From: Grammothele lineata
Lineage: Eukaryota > Basidiomycota > Agaricomycetes > Polyporales > Polyporaceae
Direction: 5' to 3'
Length of the DNA: 64,000 bases
Assembly (NCBI GenBank): GCA_002150815.3
Contig: NDFF03000003.1
Coordinates: forward strand, 1 to 64,000
Below, piece by piece: positions 10,213-20,877 of this stretch (position 1 is the stretch's first letter; each line of letters opens with the position of its first letter). Below the pieces are notes generated by a model. That model saw only the letters and a list, made by a program, of their open reading frames with translations. It did not search any database and had not been told where the DNA came from. The position numbers and the translations under genes were made by a program.

Positions 10213-13200
10213 CTACTCTGTGTCAGACGACACAAACTCTACCTCCGGCGCGTTGTCGGCAAAAGGGCCATCGGAAGCGGCAGCGGCAGCAGCAGCAGCC
10301 CGAGCTGCACGCGCCCCCTTCTTGTCCGAGAGAAACGCGATCGTCTCTTTCTCGGGGACAAGACCGTCGATGCGGGCCCAAGAGCCCAAGACCGTGTTCG
10401 CGCGCACAGACGCGTCGCTCAGCGAATGGCGGAGGCGCGAGACAGTCAGCCTACCACGCGAGAACGCGCGCTCGGCATCGGTGGACGTTGCTGAGGAGCC
10501 ATAGCGTACGTGGAGTGAGACACTGAAGATGAATAGGAGGTTGGGGCTCACCTGGCACCGAGAGAAAATCAAGGGCCATCCGCGCGAGCGCGGCGTTCTC
10601 AGAACCGCTCGTGAGGGCAGCGTTCCAGTACGCCAGCGCGTCCTTGATGGTCGCGCGAGGCGGCGACTCGAGGTATTCTTCGAGGGCGTCTTGAGCGGAG
10701 TCGCCGTTAGACCGGATCGAAGAGAAGAGCTCACGCGCCGCGCGCGATTGCTAGAACGGTACGTAAGCGTCACGCATGGCACCATATGGAAGAGGAAGAC
10801 GTACGCTAGCGGCGGCGCTGCGCCGGCCGGGCTTCGTACGAGGGACTGGGAGGAGTGTCGGGGCGGGTTTGTAGTTGGCTCTCCACTCCTCGCGAACGAG
10901 ACGCAACGCCTCCTGGATCCATTCTTCCGGCCACCCCGCCTTCCGGAAATACTTGTCTTTGTATGCGGGGTGCAGAACTATGTGCCCGCGGGGCGTGGAA
11001 CGAGTGAGCGCGCGACTTTGAGGAAGGTGTAAGGAAAGAACTTACCCATCGCGATGCGGTAGATTGGGGTCTCGTCCGTGAGGGAATAGTATTTGTTGAG
11101 CACGGCGCGCGCCATGCATGCCGCCTTGCGAACGACGGGGTTGAGGCTCGCGTCATCCTGGAAGTCGTCGACGTGCTTGGTTAACACGTCGAAGAAGGGA
11201 ATGACATCTTGAACGAGACCGCGCGTGCTGGTAGAGATCTCAGTCGTCGCGAAAAGGAAAGGCTGTCATCGGAAACGTCAGCAACTAAAACAGCATCGAG
11301 GAAGGGGAATACGTACATCCAGAAGCTGGTATAGTTGCTCGAGGAGCGTCCATTCTTCGTCCGAGAGGATGAAGCGGCGCAAGCGTGCGCTCTTGGGACC
11401 GTTGAACTGGTGCTTGTCACACAGCTCGAGAAGAAGATCCCTCATCGCGAGCGCGCGCTCGAGAACCTGGGTAACCGTGTTCCAGCGCGTTTTGACAGCG
11501 CGAACGAGAACCTCAGCGGAGAGGTCCTCTTCCCCAGCAAGGCGGGCCAGCTCTGCGCGAATCGCAGGGCTGAACCAAACCTTCTGGGACAATTGAGTGA
11601 TCTATGAGTAATGTTAGCACGCATCAATGCCATAGTGAGATGCAGAGTAAATACCTTTTCGACAGCGACCTGCCCAACCTTGATGTCTTCCTCGCTCACG
11701 GCGAACGGCGGATGGACGCCATCAATGTCGTCAATGATCTCCGCGTCGGCGGCCTCGCGCGAAGCGTCAGGATCCTCGTCGTCGTCGAAATCGTCGTCCG
11801 CGTGGGCCTCATCACCGTCGTTGAGCGTGTCGAGTTCTGCACTAGCTGCGCCATTCGTTCGTTTGCGGATGAAACTGTGCATGACGCCCTGCGCGGCATC
11901 GAGCGAACTCAGATATAATTTCGCCAGGACAAACACGAAACGTACCTTGACGACGAGGTTGAGAACGTGCGCAAAACAGCGCACGCGACCCTCAGTGCCG
12001 CGCATGGTCGGCTCCAAGAGCTTGAGCTCGCGCATAACCTTGTCGTTCGTCTCCGCGTTGTCGGAGGTAATCGCGAGCACCTATAGGTTGGTGTAAGTCA
12101 CGTTCAGCATTCGCGACCATGGCAACGAAATGCGTACCTTCTTCTCGATACCGAAGTCCTGCAAACACTCGTGAATCTTGAACGCGAGGTTAATCGCCGT
12201 GTGGGCATGAGTGAGCCTATGAGAGAGTGAGTTAGACGTCTCCATATGACACAAACAGGTCAGTGGAACACTCACTTAATGAAGTCCAGAATTATGTGCT
12301 TGATCTCGCCATCTTGATGCCAGTGCGCCGTCACGCCGAGGAAGGCAATGACGTTGGGGGACGTCCATCCATCCATGCCGATGTTGATCTTGCCCGGGAG
12401 GTCCTTAGGGAGCGGCAGCGTGAGCAAACAGCTAAACGGAGAACATGAACGCGCGCTGAGATGAGCTCACCTTGAGCATCTTGATCGCTATGTCTTTAGT
12501 GTTATCGAAGACGTCGCGGACATCGCGGGAGACCGTGAAGCGGGAGGGAAGGTCTACGCGTGGGTAGAGCATCTTGAGGATCTCGCAGAACTCGGGGTCG
12601 TCGACAACCGCGAAGGGGCGATGACGGCGCGCGACCCACATCGCGATGAGGAAGCGAAGGCGCGCAAAAGAGTACGTGACCCCGGAGGCGTAGGTGGTGA
12701 TCATCTCCACCTCCGGGACGTCGTCCGGGTCGCATGACTTGACGTGACGGGAGAGATTTCCGGTGCTCTCCTGAAACTCCATGCGGTCCACGTGCTTCGA
12801 GGGGTGCCTTGAGGGCAACACTGTTAGCGGCGGCAACAGGGCCAATAGAAATGCAAGATACGTACTTCTTGCAGACGAAGCGGTGTATAACCGCGCCGTT
12901 CGCCCCCTTGACGATAGTCGGCTCCTGGAAGTGACTATAGACCTGAGAGCGCCACCCGGCCTGAAGCCGCTCTGAAAGCAAGCACATGAGCACGAAGCGT
13001 CGCTGAAGGCAAGAAAGTGTACTTACCTAAGGTTTCCTCTGGCGTCATGCCCGCAAACCTCTGCGCGAAGCGCGCTCGACGGCCGCTGGCCACTTGGAGG
13101 CCAGCGAGCTGGGCAGCGGTCCGAGCCTGCCCCCTGACCGCAGCGACCCCGTCTTCCCCGTCGCTGGCCGCGTTTGAGGCCCTGTCGTCGTCTTCGTCCT

Positions 13201-13434
13201 CGAGATCGATAGGGTCGGCGTTGGAGCCAGCCGATTGCCCATCGCTAGCCGCGGCAGCAGTTTTGGCCCGCTTCCCCTTGCTTCCCTTGGTAGGGGGGCG
13301 ATCGGGCTGCGACGCGGGCGAACCGGCCGCGCCTCGAGCATTCTCACGTCCTGGGGACATGGTCTCAGCTCGGGGGCGCTTCGAGTGGGCGGTCGACGAA
13401 TCTTGGGAGGAGTTGGTATTGGCAGGGGGAGCCA
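10213..13434 (-). CDS. hAT family transposase
   Basis: Cuts and reinserts the element. About twelve exons, roughly 870 residues. Clear junctions include complement 13434-13027, 12971-12866, 12807-12471, an exon ending at 12276, 12216-12138 and an exon starting at 12080. In order: a Ser/Ala-rich, acidic N-terminus with a SUMO-interaction-like PIDLEDEDDD; a BED-like zinc finger (VCKKHPSKHVD to LSRHVKSC); the catalytic-domain block DGWTSPN with FLGVTAHW; SDNAETND with FAHVLNLVVK; an acidic insertion; VKTRWNT; VLHPAYKDKYF; and the C-terminal dimerisation block DAERAFSRGRL, stop at 10213. The start at 13434 (MAPPANTNSS) precedes the first clearly coding segment. I found no frame break, so it may be active. 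The junction near 11910-11945 is uncertain because the frame also reads through. Confidence 0.88.
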
Positions 13435-14739
13435 TAGAGGCGAAGCTAGAGAGCAGAGGTGAGGAACGTGAAGGAGAAGAGAAGACCCGAGGGGAGAGGG
13501 ACTTCAGCTCACCTTCGACGCGGCAGTGAGGGTTTAAGTGACGTGCTGACCGTCCCCTCACAGCCGATCCGGCGAACCCGTCCCGACGATGCTTCCCGCC
13601 GTCCGATGGCCAAGACGTCGCGCGCATTGGTTTGGCTCGCCGCAATTGGTTCACTAAAATGGCGTCAGTGTTTTGCAATTCTCGCGATACGAAGATCGCG
13701 TTGAAAATCTGAAGGTACGCACCTGTACTAGGGCAATGAGGCCGGCTCAACATACCCCCAGAGCTCATGCTCGTTCCTGTTATCCAAGCACAAGCTATAT
13801 CAGACGTGCCCAAAACACGTTTTGCTGGTGAGTGACTCACCGCGTCGCGACGATTGGACGTGCGGAGGGATCGCGCGCACTCTGTGCTCGAAGACCGCAT
13901 GGTGCTGAGCAGCGAGCGGGTCAGGCGGCTGGAGGATCAGAGACCGGGGGCCTGCAGTGAGTGATGAGCATCATGCATGACTGGTAAGTAGTGCAGAGGG
14001 CTCACCGGGCATACTTTCATCAGTCGCGATGATAGCGCATGGCGGGGAGAGGCAGGGAGAGAGGGAACGCGTTCGAAAATGAACGCGAACGCTGCGGGCG
14101 TCTCGGCGCCTATCCCCGTCACGCCCGCCCCGTCACGCCCGCTGCTTCTTTGACACACAGCCCGTCGGCACACTCTGACGGCCTTCTTTCTACACCCCGG
14201 ACCTCTGCTCGTCTTCGCAGCTCGTTCTCGACGACGTTTGCGACTCTCGCCATCCATCAACGCGCAGCGGCATGCAAGGTACGTACCCTAACACGCGTTC
14301 AACACGTTCCTACTGATAGCACAGATCGCTATCTGTGGCTGAACAGCCGGCGTCTAGCACAGTCGGCATGCTCACGGCGCCCGTCCCCCAGGACCCGCAA
14401 CTCCCTCACCAAGCCCGCGCGAGGAGAGATCGCGCTATCGATGGGTCTGAAGGTCCTCGATAACAGCACGGTGAGCCCTTGATACGCATCCCTCGGGCGG
14501 ATCTCTGACGGCGGTGTCCGCGCGGTGCGGCCTGGGGGGCGGGCCCCCAGTGTACGCTGAGAGGCACGAGTCGGACTCGGCGTGCACCCCGGCCCCCTAG
14601 CCCATATGTTCACCAAGTCGCGCTCTGAACATATGAACTCAGCGCTCCCTCAGGAGAGTTCTCGTCCGCCCCCGAAATCTTGCCAGCTACGCCTCAAGCC
14701 CCCCCTCTCCGATCGAGTCATCCACCCCCCTATCCCGCG
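13435..14739. promoter_or_regulatory. Internal divergent region of the hAT element
   Basis: About 1.3 kb between the divergent starts of the transposase and the accessory gene, presumably holding both promoters and 5' leaders. It contains a 9-bp perfect inverted repeat, CATATGTTC at 14603-14611 and GAACATATG at 14627-14635, separated by 15 bp. Long frames on both strands here have biased, low-complexity composition and are not supported as genes. Confidence 0.45.
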
Positions 14740-16256
14740 ATGAGTACTACCGCCATCGACCGCCTCGAGGCCCATCTTTATCTCTTCGTCGACATCGCGA
14801 ACCGCGATTTTCTTGTCTTGGGCCACGTTGAGTGGATGCCCCTGCTCGTCAATGGGCTACTCAGTACTTTCATGGTATGTTCCCACTTTTGTGTACGAGT
14901 TTTACGCTATCACCTATACGATTCCCCAGATGAACATGCCGCTTACGTGGGCCGCCCTTCACTCGCTCGACCGACGCACCTTCGATAATTGGGTCTCCAT
15001 GGCTCACGGCGAGAAACTGATCAAGTGTGAAGTCACCGACGAGCAACGCTCGACGGTGCTCCATCTCGCCCTCGCCTTTCGCGCGTTCGCGCGCGAGCTC
15101 CATGGAGTCACGGAGGACCATTTTGAAGCGTTCGCCATGCTTCTGATTGATGCGTACTCCACGCTAGATGAGCATGAGCCCGCGGATGAGGTCCTCGAGG
15201 ACCTCGTCATGGGCTTGCACGACATACTCCCTCAGGTGAGTCTCCATGTTTGTACGACTCGCTGCAATTCTCATTAACAATTCGTAGGGCATCTTCGATG
15301 AGGCCTCGCCCACAGCGCGCCTTTGGCCTCGCCCTTCGCCAACCATTATTGGAGGGCGTGGTGAAGATACCGCTGCTACCACTCGGGAGCGGCGTGCGCC
15401 CACCGTCTCGCCCAACCTGCTCGCAGCCGCCGCACTTGTCTTGGCGGAGGCGAGCAGCGGCTCCGCGGACAAGATGCGATCTACGGAAGCAGAGCCCATT
15501 ACGACAGCGAGCACGACCGCGACGACTGCGCCGACCGCGCCGACCGCGACCGATCCTGCTACCCCCGTCGCGCTCCCGAAGGCTACCTCTGCGACCACCC
15601 CAATCGCTGCCGTCCCCCCAATCCCTCTCTCTGGGTCCCCCATCTCCGCGCGGACCGACGTCAGTACCATGAACGCGACTCCCGGCGCGGACTCGGAGGC
15701 CCCCACTTTGACGACTACGACCGACATCGTCCCCGCGCCTCCCGCTGGCGCTCTTACCGCGCCGCCTTCCGGCGCGACAGGGACTACGCCATCTCCTCCC
15801 GCACTCGCTGTGTCGGAGGACGTCGCGCTCCCTCGCGCTGTTGAAGCACGCGATGTGGTCGGCGAGGCCGATATTTCCTTGCACGACGCCGTCGAACTCC
15901 TCGCCGCTGCACCTGGTGCGGCGAGTCTCGCGGCTGCTGGTGAGGCGCGCGTTCGTCAGGCGGAGGAATGTATTGCGCGCGCGATCGCTGCCGCTACTGA
16001 CTTGGGTCTCGGTAACGCCAGCGGCGTGGAACGCCGCGCAGTGCCCACCCGGTGGATGTCAACTCACGAGATGCTGGATCGAGCTGTACGCCGCCCTGTA
16101 GTAGTAGATAGGGCTCGTCAGGCGGGTGATGGAGGGGGATACCAGTCGGACTCGAGCTTGCCATCACTGAGGTCAGTGAACAGTGACTCCGACGGGTCCG
16201 AGGATGGCTACATCGACGAGTCGGACGGCTCTGAGGATGAGTACGTACATGCGTAG
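14740..16256 (+). CDS. hAT accessory protein, unknown function
   Basis: I do not recognise this protein. Three exons (14740-14874, 14930-15235, 15288-16256) join in phase 0 and give 469 residues. The first ~150 residues look like an all-helical folded domain (LYLFVDIANRDF, WAALHSLDRRTF, VLEDLVMGLHDIL). A long Thr/Ala/Pro/Ser-rich low-complexity stretch follows. Then come a short helical segment (AVPTRWMSTHEML) and a very acidic Ser/Asp/Glu tail. It lies wholly inside the transposon termini and is divergent from the transposase, so it should move with the element. It could help transposase, aid DNA binding or host interaction, or be captured host sequence. None of these is shown by sequence alone. 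Confidence 0.7.
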
Positions 16257-16319
16257 CACATTACTTAAAGTGTAACGTATCTAGAAAGAACAAGAAATAT
16301 GTGTTTTGTTTCCTAATTC

Positions 16320-16481
16320 AACCTATAATCCACGGATCAAGCCGTGCGGCTCCGTATTTTCGCCATACTTGGATCCAGAGCCGCGCATGAGCCGGGTCCG
16401 TCATGAGCCGGAGTCGCGGGTCCGGCTCGGCACAGCTCCGGCTCCGGGTTTCTGCGGGTGTATCCGCAGAGTGAGCCGGAT
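16320..16481. repeat. hAT right subterminal repeat zone
   Basis: This GC-rich zone just inside the right terminus repeats short words such as ATGAGCCG, GGCTCCG and GAGTCG. The left subterminal zone (about 9574-9730) repeats the same GAGTCG/GAGCCG vocabulary. Such sharing between ends is expected for transposase-binding sites; function is inferred. Confidence 0.6.
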
Positions 16482-16496
16482 CCGTGCTCGGCCTTA
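16482..16496. repeat. hAT terminal inverted repeat, right
   Basis: The sequence CCGTGCTCGGCCTTA is the reverse complement of the left end except for one base. It is followed directly by the duplicated target site. Confidence 0.92.
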
Positions 16497-16504
16497 GTTT
16501 ATCG
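16497..16504. repeat. Target site duplication, right (GTTTATCG)
   Basis: Exact copy of 9551-9558 on the other side of the element. Confidence 0.95.
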
Positions 16505-17495
16505 TACACCAGTGGAAGTGGGGGAGGTATAGGACGCTGTGGCATGAGGTCTAGCCCAGAGTTATTGCAGCAGTGGTCTTCTGGGCAGCTGGGGTGTGGT
16601 GAGCTGTAGTTATGAGGCATGGGGGAAAGATAAGTCTACGTTTCCAACTCAAGAGCTCACCAGTCAATGGGATCAATTGGGGCATTAAGTGACACGTCAA
16701 TTAAGTATCGCTAGTGCCTGGTAGGTCTCTATCCCGGGACTATCACAAGCGCTTCATTTGGTCTGACTATCATACAGTCGATGAAGATGCATACATCGGA
16801 GTAAGAGGATACACTGAATAAATCAATTTGATGTTGGACAAGCTGCGGGCCACAACGTAGACAAGCAAGGTCTTGTCTGCAAGGCGAGGGTGACAATTGT
16901 GACCAGGCGCTGAATTTGTGACATCCGTGACTGTGTGACGAACGTGACGGAATGATGATGCTTCGATGTGAGCTGCTAGACGACTCGCGCAGCCGTATTC
17001 GTCTCGATGTGCACACCATCTACGTCTATGTGTGGCTAAGGCAGTGGAAGGCGTCCAGGGACGCCGGTCACAGACGCGGGTGAGAGGCGCCGTCGGGTGG
17101 CGGGAGGGATGGGAGGACGAATACATCGAACGCCAGGGTGACAATACTGGTCTGAGTAAGGCTAGTGCATTCTAGTGCCCGAATATGTTCGAGCATGTGC
17201 CCCACGGATTACAGACGCGATGAAATCCCAGAAGATATGTGCTAGCGTTGGGATTCGTAATCAACTTACTACTGTACGGTCATAGCCTGGCAGCCCTGCC
17301 CCGGGCCGGAGCGCCGTTGCATTGTTATGATGCGCAACCTACATATTTCACTTCATAGCACGTGTCCAGGTCTGCCCGGAGGGCCATACGTATTCATATC
17401 GCTACGAATGAATATGGCGAAACCGGTCATTCCAATCCCGCTAAATCGGGACCAATCGATCCCGTCCGAGGGGCAAACATAATATGACAGTGTTC
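16505..17495. other. Gene-free flank right of hAT copy 2
   Basis: About 1 kb without a credible gene. With the transposon removed, this is continuous with 8460-9550 and has a similar texture (G/T-rich, short frames only). The two probably formed one decayed non-coding or repeat tract before insertion. The last ~100 bp should include the 3' end of SLY1. Confidence 0.4.
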
Positions 17496-20090
17496 TCAAG
17501 ATAGAGATTTGCCCAAGCTTGCCAACACCTCCACGAAACCTCCAGGATCCACAATCTCTGTTCCGCCATAAGTAATCCGCTTGCCTGTCTTCTTCGCCCA
17601 CTCCTCGAGGTTACCATACTCGACGTACCCCGCCCCTCCAACAAGGAAGACAGTGCCTTCCGAAAAAGCCATACGCCGCGCACGGCCGCTCCCAGCACCT
17701 CCCCCGCCCGGGGCGCCGACCCCGGAGATGCCAAGGCCGGCATTGGGATTCCGGGGAGCACGAGGATCCAGGAAGATGTACTCGTCCGTCTCTTGCAGAG
17801 ATTGGTTCGATGCAGCGGATGGGTCCATGAGCGCCTCGGTGAGACGAGTGACGGGGAGCAGTTTGTTGGCGGGCAGGAAGTTCTTCACGCCGGAAATGAG
17901 GTTCTCCAGCCCACCGTCTTTCAAGCGGTCCGTGAGCTGTGTGTATGGCGAATGAGTGGAGGGATTTTGGCACCACAGAAAACACGGCTGAGACGTACCC
18001 TGTTCCCGAGTGCGCTGAAGCCTTTGAAAAGCTCCCCGCCAGGCGTGCTCGCGCCAGGCATGGGCGACGCAGCGCCGCCGAGCATGCTCGGCGCCATCAT
18101 CTTCGAGATCTCCCGAGTGCGACGCACGTACTCAAACGCGGCGAGGTCTGCGCCAGCAGCCCTGAGCTCCGCCTCGAGCGCGGTGATATCGTCCTTGGCG
18201 AGCGCGCTGTCCGGCGCGGAGAGGTACCATACGAGCACGAGGCGGAGCTTGTCCTCGGGCGTCGGGTGGACGTCCGCCTTGGGGTTCTTGAGGAACTCAA
18301 GAATCGCCTGTGCGGACTGTCGCGAGACGGCCTCCTCGGTGCTGAAGAGCTCGTCAAGCCCGCGGCGCTTGATCTCTTCCAGGAGCGCGGTGGCGATGTT
18401 CATGTGCGTGTCGAGCACGGCTTTGCGCGCGGTCAGTTCGGGCAGCGCGGTGATGGCGGTCTTGAGGTGCGCAGCGTTCGTGGACAGGTCCCTGTGAATG
18501 AAAACGGATAGCAACATGGCGCAGCGCGCAGCAAGGGAGCACAATGTATCGTCAGTGACCACAGTTCCTCAGTTCTGATGGTGTACGGCAGGAATGGGGA
18601 ACCCAGCGACATCGAAGTGAAGGAAGAACTGACATTTGTACAATATCATTTACATCGCTCACTCCCGTTGACCGGGTGATCTCCGCAGCATCTTGCTTGT
18701 ATTTGTTCAGCTCAGAGTCAATGTCCTCTGCTACCTGAGGGAACGGGTTTGCAGCATTCTTCGCCCAGAAGAAGTCTTTGGAATCGAGGTCATACGACCG
18801 CTTCTGTGGCTGAGCGACAACAACACGGTTGAGCTTCATCTCTAGACAATCCGACGCTAACGCTTGATACGTCCATCCGTGTGCGAGCATGGCAGTCAGA
18901 TCGACATTGCGATCTAATATGAGTAGCACTGTGGAATACGTCAGGGACAACCGTAACAACCAAATGAAGCACAACTTACGTGGTCGCTGCAAATTAGAAA
19001 GACCAGAAGCATCCTGTGCGAACAGTGACGGCGTATGAGATCGTGCAGAAGACAGAATGGCGTCTCGAATCTTCTGCTCTAGCTTCTTCGCGATCGTCTC
19101 GCCCGCGTTCCCTCGCGGAGCACGAATGATGGGCACATGACCTGACGCAGAGGAGTGTGAGGGACAGGCTGATGACCTGGTAAGAGTATACATACCTATC
19201 GTTGCGACGACGCTGAACAGACCAGTCGCAATACGTTCTATCTCCTCTTCTATCTGCTGTTCGGATGACGAAGGGGAGTTCAGAAGTGCATAGGTAGATG
19301 GCGCCGCTGGAGCAGGGGATGCGGTATTCGCGCCAGCTGTCGAAACAGTTGTGGACGCTGTGTCCACGGGCGGCAGGAGGGAGAACAGTGAGGGTGACGG
19401 TGCAATGAACGAGAGATACTGGTCCAGCACCTTTTTCCCAGTGCCCACTAGACTGTGAGATCAGGGGTCTGATGCTGGAAGCTGCTTTGACGTACCTGCT
19501 CAACCAGTTCACCAGTTCCATCCCGCGCGACCGAACCCGCCAGCTCCTCTAGAAGAGCGCGAGGTAAGGGCTCCACAAAGTTCAAGTGGTATGATTCATA
19601 AAGGCCTTTCTCCAAGTCCTGCGCTACCCTCCGGACATTATTTGAGCTGGGTGACACGAAGTAGACCGCAGGAACGTCTGGCAAAGGAGGACGGTTCGAA
19701 TGCAACTGCCTGGCAATACAATGAGAGGAATGCGGCGACGTGAAGCCTAAATAAAAACGCACACATGCAACGTTACTCCAACGTCTCGGAGATCTTGCAC
19801 CCGAAGCACTGTGGCAAGGACATCCTTGGTATATTGGTCGAGAACCAGTACTTTCCAGACAGGCGGACCGGTAGGGGACGCGACCTTCAAAGGCGGGGCT
19901 TTGGTCGCAACCGGGGAAGCACTGCTGGGAGCGTCGACGGGACTGTTGAGGTTGAGCAGAGTGAGCAATGCGTTGGTCTGGGATTCCTGGAGGGTAGGTG
20001 GCGCCGCATTCGCCTACTGCACGGATTAGCAGAGCGACTGGCTTGCTTACCACGTCTGGTACGTACCTGTTTGAGGGCGCCGCTCGCCAT
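17496..20090 (-). CDS. SLY1: Sly1, Sec1/Munc18 protein of ER-Golgi traffic
   Basis: Binds the syntaxin Sed5/Ufe1 class and drives SNARE assembly in ER-to-Golgi transport; cytosolic, membrane-recruited. Exons read by phase (complement): 20090-20067, 20013-19765, 19705-19496, 19430-19196, 19141-18980, 18928-18634, 18491-17999 and 17936-17496. Family-defining segments are present in order: [44 protein letters not shown] with [24 protein letters not shown] with [18 protein letters not shown] with [26 protein letters not shown], and a C-terminal [15 protein letters not shown]. The eight-residue first exon (MASGALKQ) is short but its splice phase fits. No break was seen and length is normal for the family. 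Confidence 0.93.
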
Positions 20091-20655
20091 CCTAGAGTTA
20101 TATCAGAAGTTGTCGCAGAGTGATACCAAAGCAGACGTCGTAAAGAGACCAGCGTAGGAAGTAGCGTTCAAAGGAGCCAGCGTGTGCGAGTGCGCGGTAC
20201 TACCAGTCCGACGGCGTCGTGTACCGCACGCGTAGGCGCCCATAACTGGGACCACGTGTCAGCGGAGGACGGTAGGCCTCGCTAGGCGGGGATTGGCTGG
20301 CAGGGGGAGCCAATCAGCGGAGTCGTGTACCGGCGGCTATGCCAGTGCGGCTGATAGCCTCGGTCATGATCGTAGGCGGAGATGCAGGCTGGCACACATC
20401 CGCTTCGTCCCTGGAAGATGGTCGCGCGCTGGACGTAAGCACGGCCAGTGCCTATACTTGTCGTAGATCATCTCGACATCATCGTTCCCTCGCAACCGCC
20501 CACGGTCTCAGAGCCCTCTCCAGCTCATAATGCCCCCAGGGTGAGTCCTGATCGCTCTTCTTTACCCTCTGCTCCTTCTTCGTCCTCGGTGAGCCGTCTC
20601 TCCCTTGCGCTGTCGTTGTTAAACCCCCTTGCTGAATCTGCGGGTCCCTGGTCAG
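20091..20655. promoter_or_regulatory. Divergent region SLY1 / small lipidated protein
   Basis: About 565 bp between SLY1 (minus) and the MGCIPSK gene (plus). The right part holds a likely 5'-UTR intron: a GGTGAGTCC donor near 20538 and a GGTCAG acceptor that abuts the start ATG at 20656. No core promoter motif could be assigned. Confidence 0.45.
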
Positions 20656-20877
20656 ATGGGTTGCATTCCGAGCAAGCAAAAGGTCCTGGACGGCGACTCG
20701 TCGGCGTCGACCGCTCCACTTGCTAAGATCAAGCCCCCGAAGGAGAAGAAGGCAAAGAAACAGAAGAAAGGGCTCGAGTCTCCCGTTGTCGGGGAGGACG
20801 CAGCTCCCTGGATCAAGGGACATCGAGTGCTGACGGAGAAGGACGGGGCCATCGTCATCTCCGAGCGCGCATCATAG
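20656..20877 (+). CDS. Small putatively N-myristoylated protein
   Basis: A 73-residue protein of unknown function. It begins MGCIPSK: Gly2, Cys3 and Ser6-Lys7 match the N-myristoyltransferase consensus with an adjacent palmitoylation candidate. It would therefore be anchored to a membrane. A Lys-rich block (KIKPPKEKKAKKQKK) could add electrostatic binding to acidic lipids. The C-terminal part (PWIKGHRVLTEKDG) looks folded. The start is chosen because the ATG directly follows a good acceptor (GTCAG) and gives the lipidation motif. An antisense frame covers the whole gene (see findings). Confidence 0.6.
   Translation: MGCIPSKQKVLDGDSSASTAPLAKIKPPKEKKAKKQKKGLESPVVGEDAAPWIKGHRVLTEKDGAIVISERAS

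Larger units (their letters stand above)
9559..16496 (-). mobile_element. Complete hAT DNA transposon, copy 2 (6938 bp)
   Basis: A full-length element is bounded by inverted ends TAAGGCTGAGCACGG and CCGTGCTCGGCCTTA (14 of 15 positions pair) and flanked by a perfect 8-bp duplication. It encodes a multi-exon hAT transposase (10213-13434, minus) and a divergent second gene (14740-16256, plus). These are separated by a 1.3-kb internal region. Both ends have GC-rich subterminal zones with repeated GAGCCG/GAGTCG words. The intact frames, exact duplication and identity with copy 1 over 703 bp suggest recent movement and a possibly autonomous element. Orientation is given by the transposase. Confidence 0.93.

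Noticed and set aside
13017..13529. Plus-strand frame antisense to transposase exon 1
   Set aside because: Ala/Ser/Pro-rich mirror of a GC-rich coding strand; the sense strand has the conserved exon.
12935..13900. A 321-codon minus-strand frame as a longer transposase N-terminus
   Set aside because: The first ~155 codons are Arg/Ser-rich without motif. The M at 13434 starts the part that continues by splicing into the zinc finger and catalytic domain.
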